NCBI GenBank assembly: GCA_910579995.1
Contig: CAJTWH010000005.1
Coordinates: 1-64,000, forward strand
Length of the DNA stretch: 64,000 bases
Source: an uncultured Muribaculaceae bacterium
GTDB lineage: Bacteria > Bacteroidota > Bacteroidia > Bacteroidales > Muribaculaceae
Direction of reading: 5' to 3'
The position numbers and the translations under genes are program-made. Below are positions 42,468-49,171 of this stretch, piece by piece. The first letter of the stretch is position 1; every line of letters starts with the position of its first letter. The notes beneath the pieces are model-generated. The model was not told the DNA's origin, made no database searches, and saw only the letters and a program-made list of their open reading frames with translations.

Positions 42468-44000
42468 TTACTGATGTGCAGGACGGAGCAGGTCGTTGAC
42501 GGTCTTGACGGGGTTGAATGTCGAGGCCGGCACTTCTACGAATACGGTGTTCCAGTTGCTCATTGCTCCGTTCCAGAGGCCCGGGAGCTCAAGGGCGCGC
42601 AGTTCGCGGCCGCCGAGAGATTTCTCCGAGATAAAGCCGGTGGCGGGGTCTACATATTTGCGCAGGTCGTAGCTGCTGCCGTCGGTGTGCTTGAGGTAGC
42701 ATACGAGGTCTACGGGGTTGAAGTAGCCGGCGCCCTTCATCATCTCGGCGTTCTCGGGTTTGGAGAGGTCGATCTGTGTTGATTCGAGAATCTGGGGAGC
42801 CACAGACTTGCCGTCGGAAGCGTAGGCATTGTATGGGCCGCCGCCGGGTTCGCCTTCGTTGCGCACCATGCCACAGACGCGGAGCGGGCGGTCGAAAATC
42901 TTGAGCAGGGCGTCGCGGCGGACGGCGATATCGAGCGCCGGGTCGAGCTCCTCGCTGCGCATGAAGAGAATCTGCTCTACAAAATTGGTGGCCTGTGCTA
43001 CAACCTCTTCAGTCGGGTCGCCCGCAAGGGCTGCGGTGAGAGCTTCGATACGGTCGCGCACGAGAAGGAGCAGACCGCCGATGAATTTCTTGTATTGGAT
43101 GGTGTCGGCGCGGTGGGCGTCGCCTACAACATTGTCGATGTTCTTGATGAATACCACACCGGCATTGATGTCGGTGAGGTTTTCGATAAGTGCGCCATGG
43201 CCACCGGGACGGAATACGAGCTTGCCCTCGTCGTCGCGGAAGAGCTCGTTGTCGGGAGTTACGGCGATGGTGTCGGTGCTGGGTTTCTGCTCCGAGAGGC
43301 TGATTTCGTAGCGCACGCCATAGCGCTGCTCCATGGCCGGAACGGCTTCCTTGAGTTTTTCTTCGAAGAGCTTGCGGTGGTTCGACGATACGGTGAAATG
43401 CAGTTTTACCACGCCGTCTTTCGAAGCCGCCGTCTGAGCGCCCTCTGCGAGCTGCTCTTCAAGAGCTGTGCGCACTCCGTCGGCATAGCGATGGAATGTG
43501 AGGAGAGCTTTCGGGAGAGCGCCGTAGTTGAGGCCGTCGGGCAGGATGATGGCGCCAACGAGCTCTTTGTATTTGCCTTGCTCTATAAGTTGCTCGGGGG
43601 TAGCCTGATAGAGGCGTGCGGTAACTTCGGCAAGCTGGTCATAGAAAGCGAAATCCTTGATTCGCTCAACGAGCTGCGCCACTGGCGAGCCTGCTGCGGG
43701 AGTGTCTTCTTCGCCGTTGACAAAAGCAAAGAGAGCCTTGAACATGCGCGAGGCCGCGCCCGAGGCCGGAACGAATTTCAACACATCGCCGTTGTCGTCG
43801 AGGAAATGCTGCCAGCGGTCGAGGCATGCTTGGGTCATCTCGTCGTCGACGGGCAGAATGCCGTTGCCTACCGAGGCGGGCGAGTCGATGGTGAGATATG
43901 GAAAACCTGTGCGGAAGCGGTCGAGCTGTGCCTCAACGCTTTCGCGGCTGATACCTTTGGCCGACAGTTGGTCAAGGTCGGATGTGCTGAATTGTGTCAT
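42468..44000 (-). CDS. DUF4301-family protein
   Basis: This 510-aa protein fits the Bacteroidetes DUF4301 family in length and in blocks such as VPASGAASRMFKALF near the N-terminus, FRPGGHGALIENLTD in the middle and ARRDALLKIFDRPLRVCGMVRNEGEPGGGPYN-type sequence near residue 375. The glycine-rich GGHGALIENL and NEGEPGGGP motifs suggest a nucleotidyltransferase-like active site, but this is not established. It is transcribed alone from a perfect promoter 36 bp upstream. Confidence 0.75.
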   Translation of the reverse strand: MTQFSTSDLDQLSAKGISRESVEAQLDRFRTGFPYLTIDSPASVGNGILPVDDEMTQACLDRWQHFLDDNGDVLKFVPASGAASRMFKALFAFVNGEEDTPAAGSPVAQLVERIKDFAFYDQLAEVTARLYQATPEQLIEQGKYKELVGAIILPDGLNYGALPKALLTFHRYADGVRTALEEQLAEGAQTAASKDGVVKLHFTVSSNHRKLFEEKLKEAVPAMEQRYGVRYEISLSEQKPSTDTIAVTPDNELFRDDEGKLVFRPGGHGALIENLTDINAGVVFIKNIDNVVGDAHRADTIQYKKFIGGLLLLVRDRIEALTAALAGDPTEEVVAQATNFVEQILFMRSEELDPALDIAVRRDALLKIFDRPLRVCGMVRNEGEPGGGPYNAYASDGKSVAPQILESTQIDLSKPENAEMMKGAGYFNPVDLVCYLKHTDGSSYDLRKYVDPATGFISEKSLGGRELRALELPGLWNGAMSNWNTVFVEVPASTFNPVKTVNDLLRPAHQ

Positions 44001-44035
44001 ATTGTCGTTTATTGAGGGTTAGTTTTTATATCTGC

Positions 44036-44066
44036 CAAAATTACAAAAATAAACTTAGATAGCAAA
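44036..44066 (-). promoter_or_regulatory. Promoter of the DUF4301-like gene
   Basis: On the minus strand TTTG (44066-44063), a 19-bp spacer and TAATTTTG (44043-44036) match the Bacteroidetes consensus exactly, about 35-65 bp before the ATG. Confidence 0.82.
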
Positions 44067-44130
44067 ATTTTTTAGCGCGCCGGGCAAGATATAAAATGCG
44101 GCATTTTTGCTCATATATAAGATTTTTTAT

Positions 44131-44287
44131 TCAAGTTTCGCAAGTTGACTTGCAACTTTAAAACTTGAGGTTTAAAGCGCTTTCAGCGCAATTTATGTAG
44201 TTTAAAATGTTTAGTATTACCAATGTATGCCTAAACTCCTTAAACCTATTAAACTCAAGATAAACAAGTTTCGCTTGCGAAACTTAA
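44131..44287 (+). repeat. Palindromic intergenic element, copy D
   Basis: This full-length copy runs from TCAAGTTTCGCAAG (44131-44144) to CTTGCGAAACTTAAG, with GAGGTTTAAAGCGC at 44167 followed by the TTTCAGCGC half of the mini-hairpin. CTTGAGGTTTAA near the left end can pair with TTAAACTCAAG near the right end, closing the whole unit. The right-hand terminal hairpin AAGTTTCGC-TT-GCGAAACTT (44268-44287) includes the likely -33 box of the next gene. Both flanks are T-rich, so a target duplication cannot be judged. Confidence 0.88.
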
Positions 44288-44305
44288 GTTTTTTTACTAC
44301 TTTTG
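44274..44305 (+). promoter_or_regulatory. Promoter of the outer-membrane barrel gene, partly inside repeat D
   Basis: CTTG (44274-44277), a 20-bp spacer and TACTTTTG (44298-44305) fit the consensus with one -33 mismatch, 25 bp before the ATG at 44330. The -33 box lies in the terminal hairpin of the palindromic element. Confidence 0.65.
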
Positions 44306-44329
44306 TGCCGTATCTAACCGTATTACACG

Positions 44330-44959
44330 ATGAAATCAATTAAAACCCTTCTTCTTGCACTTGCTATCGTAATTGCAATTCCCGCTTCGGCGCAGTTCCG
44401 CTGGGGTGTCCGCCTCGGTACTGAGGTAAACTCAATGCGTCTTGACAAATCAGTGTTCAATAATGAAAACCGTGCCGGCTTCACCGGCGGTCTCATGTGC
44501 GAGTTCACCGTGCCCATCATCGGCGTTGGCTTTGACCTCTCGGCTATGTATGTTCACCGCGTGAGCAACAGCACAGTAACCACCAGCAATGCCGACGACG
44601 CAGCACTCGTAGAGAGCAGCCGCTTCAAAAACCGCGACTACATCGAGATTCCCCTCAACCTCAAGTATAAGCTCAGCCTCCCTGTGGTAAGCAAGATTCT
44701 TGTGCCCTACGTGACCACCGGCCCGAGCTTCTCAGTCCTTACATCAAAGCGCGCGATTACTGAGGCATATAAAAACAAAGCTCTCGACGTGGCATGGAAC
44801 TTCGGTCTCGGCCTCCAGTTCTTCAACCATCTTCAGGTATCGGCTTCATACGGTATCGGTCTCAACAAGACCGTAGAGTTTATCGGAGTCACCAACGCAA
44901 CCGCTCCCATCGAGGGTAAGAACAACTATTGGACTATCACAGCTGCCTGGCTATTCTAA
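44330..44959 (+). CDS. Outer-membrane beta-barrel (porin-family) protein
   Basis: This 209-aa protein has signal peptide MKSIKTLLLALAIVIAIPASA and then an eight-stranded type barrel pattern: alternating hydrophobic strands, GVRLGTEVNSM at the start, IPLNLKYKLSL in the middle and a C-terminal WTITAAWLF with terminal Phe. It resembles the OMP_b-brl class. No ligand or enzyme motif. It has its own promoter and is followed by repeat copy E. Confidence 0.85.
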   Translation: MKSIKTLLLALAIVIAIPASAQFRWGVRLGTEVNSMRLDKSVFNNENRAGFTGGLMCEFTVPIIGVGFDLSAMYVHRVSNSTVTTSNADDAALVESSRFKNRDYIEIPLNLKYKLSLPVVSKILVPYVTTGPSFSVLTSKRAITEAYKNKALDVAWNFGLGLQFFNHLQVSASYGIGLNKTVEFIGVTNATAPIEGKNNYWTITAAWLF

Positions 44960-44963
44960 ACAG

Positions 44964-45090
44964 TCAAGTTCTGAGATTGGCAAACTTGAGGTTTAGAGCG
45001 CTGTCAGCGCAAGTTCAGGAAGTTTAAATTTACCTGAACTCCCTAAACCTGTTAAACTCAAAATAAACTGGTTTCGCTTGCGAAACTTAA
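44964..45090 (+). repeat. Palindromic intergenic element, copy E (decayed left end)
   Basis: The left hairpin is degraded (TCAAGTTCTGAGATTGGCAA), but GAGGTTTAGAGCGC (44989) with TGTCAGCGC, the AT-rich middle (here a GTTCAGG/CCTGAAC stem), CTAAACCTGTTAAACTCA and the terminal TTTCGC-TT-GCGAAA hairpin are clear. It starts 4 bp after one stop codon and ends 13 bp before the nagB start. Confidence 0.82.
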
Positions 45091-45103
45091 ATTCAAGTAA
45101 TAT

Positions 45104-45913
45104 ATGCGACTGATAATCGAAAAAGATTATGCTGATGTATCGCGTTGGGCCGGCAATTATGTTGCCTCTCGTATCAACGCAGCCAAGCCCACACCCGAAC
45201 ATCCTTTCATTCTCGGCTGCCCCACCGGCAGTTCGCCCCTCGGCATGTACCGCCGACTCATCGAGCTCTACAAAGAAGGCAAAGTATCGTTTGCCAACGT
45301 TGTCACTTTCAACATGGACGAATATGTAGGTCTTCCGCAGGAGCACCCCGAAAGCTACCATTCTTTCATGTGGAACAATTTCTTCAGCCACATCGACATC
45401 AAGCCCGAGAACGTCAACATTCTCAATGGCAACGCTGAAGACCTCGAGGCCGAGTGCAAACGCTTTGAAGAAAAAATCGCCTCTTACGGCGGTATTGACC
45501 TCTTCATGGGCGGTGTAGGTCCCGACGGACATATCGCTTTCAATGAGCCCGGCTCGTCGCTCACCTCGCGCACACGTATCAAGACCCTCACACAGGACAC
45601 TATCATCGCCAACTCGCGCTTCTTCGAGGGCAATGTCAACCTCGTGCCCAAGACTGCACTTACAGTTGGCGTAGGCACTGTGATGGACGCCCGCTCGGTA
45701 ATGCTCATCGTCAACGGCCACAACAAGGCCCGCGCACTTCACCATGGCGTTGAGGGCGGTATCTCGCAGATGTGGACTATCTCGGCTCTCCAAATGCACC
45801 CCAAGGCAATCATCGTTGCCGACGAGGACGCATGCGTGGAACTCAAGGTAGGCACATACAATTACTTCAAGGATATCGAGAAATCAAATCTCGACCCCGA
45901 CACACAGCTCTAA
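45104..45913 (+). CDS. nagB: Glucosamine-6-phosphate deaminase
   Basis: This 269-aa enzyme converts glucosamine 6-phosphate to fructose 6-phosphate and ammonia. GCPTGSSPLGMYRRL, VTFNMDEYVGLP (catalytic Asp), FMGGVGPDGHIAFNEPGSS and the VGVGTVMDARSVMLIVNG block are diagnostic. It would return amino sugars from mucin or peptidoglycan to glycolysis. It follows palindromic repeat E and is closed by a strong terminator. No nagA or transporter is adjacent. Confidence 0.96.
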   Translation: MRLIIEKDYADVSRWAGNYVASRINAAKPTPEHPFILGCPTGSSPLGMYRRLIELYKEGKVSFANVVTFNMDEYVGLPQEHPESYHSFMWNNFFSHIDIKPENVNILNGNAEDLEAECKRFEEKIASYGGIDLFMGGVGPDGHIAFNEPGSSLTSRTRIKTLTQDTIIANSRFFEGNVNLVPKTALTVGVGTVMDARSVMLIVNGHNKARALHHGVEGGISQMWTISALQMHPKAIIVADEDACVELKVGTYNYFKDIEKSNLDPDTQL

Positions 45914-45929
45914 GAGAGCATACCTATAG

Positions 45930-45963
45930 CAAACCGGGGCACACTTCTGCCCCGGTTTGTTTT
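45930..45963 (+). terminator. Rho-independent terminator after nagB
   Basis: An 11-bp perfect stem CAAACCGGGGC/GCCCCGGTTTG (45930-45940 with 45949-45959) is followed by TTTT. Confidence 0.9.
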
Positions 45964-45981
45964 AAACAATCTATAATATCC

Positions 45982-47364
45982 ATGAGAAAGCTTTTATTAA
46001 CTGCCTGCTTTAGCTGCTTTCTAATCTCGACTGCCTCCAACCCGATGAAAGATGTTGTAATAGAAGGGCAAATCGTAAATTATTCAGATAAGTCAGCCTG
46101 GACTATCACTGCGATTGCTTGCAATCCGTGGTCTGATACAGACGGACGAAATGCCGTGGTGATAGATTCTGCCGGTTATTTCAAGACCTTTATCAATATC
46201 CCGTTCGGGCATAATTTCACAATCTACTATGACGGGAATTACCTCTGTCAGTATGCCGAGCCGGGCGATTCGATATACATGATAATCAACGCCGATAATA
46301 TTAAAGCCGGGGCGACATATTCAGGCACCCGGGCGAAGTTGAACAACGAATATGGCAAGGCTTACGCCAAACTTTTCAATACTTTCTTCTCAGAAGAGCC
46401 CCCTGCCGGACACATGGATAAAGACGAGTATCTGAAAGTATTCAAAGGCATTCAGTCAAAGAACCTTGCGAATATAAAAGCGTATGTCGACTCTGTAGGC
46501 ATGGGCAGCGATTCGAGAGTGCTGTTGGAGCAGTCTGCGCTATTCAGCCTTGCAAACGGTGCTCTTGAACACGAAGATGAGACTCCCGAGAAAGTACTTG
46601 CTGTTTTCGATGATCCGATATTCGGGCTTGATGATGAAGAAAATCTTAAGGAAATGATGTTCCCCATTCATCTCAACGCCTATCTTTGGCGGCTTAAAGA
46701 TGTGGTGAAGCCTGATTCTTCACTCCAAATGGTTGAGGCTATTGTGGCTCGGCATCCAAAATCTCTCAACCGTGATATCATGTTGGCTATGTATCTGAAA
46801 GATATCAACAATGAAAAGGTCTTGCCCCAATTGCCCCGCGATATTTTCTATGATGAGGGTATCTGTGAGCTCGTATATGATCAAGCGGATGACTGTAAAC
46901 CTCTGCCCGGAATGAACGACGCCATTGGCTCCATCTATCAATGGACCGCCGACGGCGCTACGGTGAGCAAGTATTCCAACCTGACTGAATTGCTTGAAAA
47001 TGAATATGCCGGTAAGATTGTATATCTCGACTTTTGGGCTACATGGTGCGGCCCATGCCTTGTGGCTAATAAGGCTTTGCCCGAGGTTGCGGATTTCTTC
47101 AAGGATAAAGATATAGTTTTTGTAAGCGTGGCATTGAGGTCGGATTTTGGCAGATGGAAGAAGCACGCCGCCGCACGTCCGGCCAACTGCAAGGACTATT
47201 TCATTCAAAGCGAGGATGACGCCCAACTGATTATGTCGAGATATAATGTGAATGCTTTCCCGAGATTCAGGATAATCGGTAAGGACTCGAAAATAATCGA
47301 TTCAGACCCTCCACGACCCACCTGTCCACAGATTTATGATACTCTGACTGAAATTCTAAAATAA
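45982..47364 (+). CDS. TlpA-like thiol:disulfide oxidoreductase, exported
   Basis: This 460-aa exported protein begins with MRKLLLTACFSCFLISTAS, a signal peptide that may be of lipoprotein type. The first about 130 residues are a beta-rich domain as in Bacteroidetes TlpA proteins with a DUF4369-like N-terminus, a helical middle follows, and the C-terminal thioredoxin fold has YLDFWATWCGPCLVANKALPE with the WCGPC redox motif. It probably acts on thiols in periplasmic proteins. The ATG at 45982 is used because the longer frame runs through the nagB terminator. Confidence 0.88.
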   Translation: MRKLLLTACFSCFLISTASNPMKDVVIEGQIVNYSDKSAWTITAIACNPWSDTDGRNAVVIDSAGYFKTFINIPFGHNFTIYYDGNYLCQYAEPGDSIYMIINADNIKAGATYSGTRAKLNNEYGKAYAKLFNTFFSEEPPAGHMDKDEYLKVFKGIQSKNLANIKAYVDSVGMGSDSRVLLEQSALFSLANGALEHEDETPEKVLAVFDDPIFGLDDEENLKEMMFPIHLNAYLWRLKDVVKPDSSLQMVEAIVARHPKSLNRDIMLAMYLKDINNEKVLPQLPRDIFYDEGICELVYDQADDCKPLPGMNDAIGSIYQWTADGATVSKYSNLTELLENEYAGKIVYLDFWATWCGPCLVANKALPEVADFFKDKDIVFVSVALRSDFGRWKKHAAARPANCKDYFIQSEDDAQLIMSRYNVNAFPRFRIIGKDSKIIDSDPPRPTCPQIYDTLTEILK

Positions 47365-47365
47365 T

Positions 47366-47499
47366 TCAGGTTTCGCAAGTTGCCTTGCAACTTGAAAACT
47401 TGAGGTTTAGAGCGCTTTGTTTATAAAGTACCGAGGTATATCTAAACTCCTTAAACTTTTTACGCTCAAAATAAACGGGTTTCGCTTGCGAAACTTAAA
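47366..47499 (+). repeat. Palindromic intergenic element, copy F, with 9-bp flanking direct repeats
   Basis: This shortened copy starts TCAGGTTTCGCAAGTTGC with its mirror GCAACTTG, then GAGGTTTAGAGCGC (47403), lacks the second half of the mini-hairpin, and ends with TTTCGC-TT-GCGAAACTTAAA. It is flanked by a perfect 9-bp direct repeat TAAAATAAT (47357-47365 and 47500-47508), as expected for a target-site duplication. It fills the gap between the TlpA-like gene and the next gene. Confidence 0.9.
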
Positions 47500-47514
47500 T
47501 AAAATAATCGCATT

Positions 47515-48216
47515 ATGAAAATTCTTAAATCCCTTGCCTTGGTATTGTTGGCTGTGCTTTCTATCACTGTGTTGAAAGCTGCCGACATCAAGCCGCTGAA
47601 AGCGACTTTTGAAGACTATATTCCATTATTGGAGAATGCCGGCTACCATGTTTACAGCTTTGATATAAAGTCGCTGGCCGACAAAAAGTATAGACTGACA
47701 TTCTCATGCCGTGAGTATGAGGGCGACAGTCTTGTGAACAAGGATATCATTGGGTTCAAGGCTTCGACACGAAATATGTCCTTGCTTTCCGAGTTCCCGG
47801 AGGAAGATCAGCGAAGTATTACTCCTGAAGAAATGTACGACTCCTCGCGTGGCATATATTCCTGTGCCGAGAAAATTGTCGTAGGCACTTACGTCAAGAA
47901 TGATTCTACTACAGTGTTGGTGGTTGATGTGGAAAACCGCTATTCATTCAGTGTCTATCTTCATCTCAAACCGGTCCGAAACCCCGAGATGGACAAGAAT
48001 TTATATATCTATAATACCAAGCCATTCAAACTTGGAGAAGTGAAGCCGGGAGAGTTTATTCCTCTGGTGATGTACGGCTCGGCTTGGTTCGACCCTAAAT
48101 ATAAGGTCATCCGCTTTTGTGGCGAAGACGTACTCAGCCCGGATATGTCAAGCCGGATTATTAAGGATATCCCATACAGCTATGTGATAGGCGTGGAAAT
48201 AACTGAAGAGAAATGA
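47515..48216 (+). CDS. Exported protein of unknown function
   Basis: This 233-aa protein has signal peptide MKILKSLALVLLAVLSITVLKAAD and a predicted beta-rich mature part with no motif that I recognise. Its stop overlaps the start of the next gene as ATGA, so the two exported proteins are made together. The start lies 15 bp after repeat copy F. Confidence 0.72.
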   Translation: MKILKSLALVLLAVLSITVLKAADIKPLKATFEDYIPLLENAGYHVYSFDIKSLADKKYRLTFSCREYEGDSLVNKDIIGFKASTRNMSLLSEFPEEDQRSITPEEMYDSSRGIYSCAEKIVVGTYVKNDSTTVLVVDVENRYSFSVYLHLKPVRNPEMDKNLYIYNTKPFKLGEVKPGEFIPLVMYGSAWFDPKYKVIRFCGEDVLSPDMSSRIIKDIPYSYVIGVEITEEK

Positions 48217-48803
48217 AAAAAGTTGTATTCATTTTACTCGCTTCCGTGCTTTCACTTGCGGCGCTTGCCCGGACTGTCAGATTGACGTATGGCGAGTTTG
48301 ACACTGACCTGCGGCAGTTGGCAGACTTTGAAGATATTGAGCTGCTGAAAATCAAATTGACAGTTGATTCTGTAGGAGGCGAATACGACCTTGTTGCAGT
48401 TACCGTCACTCCCGATTCCATCATAGAGCAGCTGATCTCTTCCTATATGCCGGTTAAACTCGGGCGCGACTCTATCGAGTTTAATGTCTTTGCCAAGCCG
48501 CTTGGCAGCGATTCAGTGCGCATACAGCTTGCAGGCTCTAACTATCAGCCACACGTTCATAAAGTGCCCACTTGGATGTGCATATTATTCAACTGCGTGG
48601 CGCAGACCGAATTTAACTCTGATGAGGAGATACCATTGTTTGCCTACGCCCCCGGAGCCGAATATGAAATGGAGTTTAACGGACAAAAAGTCCGTGGCTA
48701 CCAATATTGCCAAGTGAGAGACAGCGGCAAACACCCCTCCCAATGGGGCAAGACCTTCTCCCTCCCCCCATACATCTACTACACCCTCCGCCCCAAGAAG
48801 TGA
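48213..48803 (+). CDS. Exported protein of unknown function, coupled to the gene upstream
   Basis: This 196-aa protein has signal peptide MKKVVFILLASVLSLAALA and then a beta-rich region with no recognised motif; two cysteines occur in TWMCILFNC. General length and pattern resemble the upstream product, with Asp-rich VDSVGGEYDLVAV strands, but I cannot align them with confidence. It ends before a long hairpin that separates it from the convergent minus-strand cassette. Confidence 0.7.
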   Translation: MKKVVFILLASVLSLAALARTVRLTYGEFDTDLRQLADFEDIELLKIKLTVDSVGGEYDLVAVTVTPDSIIEQLISSYMPVKLGRDSIEFNVFAKPLGSDSVRIQLAGSNYQPHVHKVPTWMCILFNCVAQTEFNSDEEIPLFAYAPGAEYEMEFNGQKVRGYQYCQVRDSGKHPSQWGKTFSLPPYIYYTLRPKK

Positions 48804-48815
48804 CATAACTCAGAT

Positions 48816-48856
48816 TACCCCGGCCGTCGACAGCGCTGCTGTGGACGGCCGGGGTA
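48816..48856. terminator. Long GC-rich hairpin between convergent genes
   Basis: A 13-bp perfect stem (48816-48828 with 48844-48856) continues through a single G-G mismatch into a 5-bp inner stem ACAGC/GCTGT. It lies between two convergent genes and could end transcription in both directions, although no T-run follows. Confidence 0.65.
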
Positions 48857-48861
48857 TAGAT

Positions 48862-49128
48862 TCAATAGTCATCCTCGAATTCGTCGAAGTCGTGGGCATA
48901 ATCATCTTGCGAGTCGTGATAGTAGTCGTTGTGTGCATAATGCCCGTCATCCCAACTGCTGCGGGAATAACCCGATTTGCGCGGAGGAATATAACCACAG
49001 TCGCAATCGCAACCGTAATCGTGACCCGGAGGGTTGTCTGTTGAAGATGTCTGTTTGTCGGCTTTACTCTTCCCTCCAAACAACCATTCAAACAAAAGCA
49101 AATAACGAAAGAATTTCCGGAAATTCAT
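48862..49128 (-). CDS. Small protein with hydrophobic N-terminus and acidic Asp/Tyr tail
   Basis: This 88-aa product is unrecognised. It starts MNFRKFFRYLLLFEWLFGG, a short hydrophobic segment, has two closely spaced cysteine pairs in GCDCDCGY, and ends in a strongly acidic, Tyr/His-rich tail (DDYAHDFDEFEDDY). The composition resembles the tail of the 71-aa protein at 52073-52288, on the other side of the helicase gene. It begins 43 bp after the helicase stop, on the same strand, and may be the fourth gene of that cassette. Confidence 0.6.
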   Translation of the reverse strand: MNFRKFFRYLLLFEWLFGGKSKADKQTSSTDNPPGHDYGCDCDCGYIPPRKSGYSRSSWDDGHYAHNDYYHDSQDDYAHDFDEFEDDY

Positions 49129-49171
49129 AGTACGTTGCGAATATCAACTTTTGTTAATCCGTATATTTTTC

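Larger units (their letters stand above)
44001..44329. other. 329-bp divergent intergenic region
   Basis: This gap holds the minus-strand promoter of the DUF4301-like gene, palindromic element copy D, and the plus-strand promoter of the outer-membrane barrel gene. No coding frame of its own was seen. Confidence 0.8.

Noticed and set aside
42303..47499. Clustered palindromic repeats considered as a CRISPR array
   Set aside because: Copies are separated by complete genes, vary in length, have terminal inverted repeats, and no cas gene is present.
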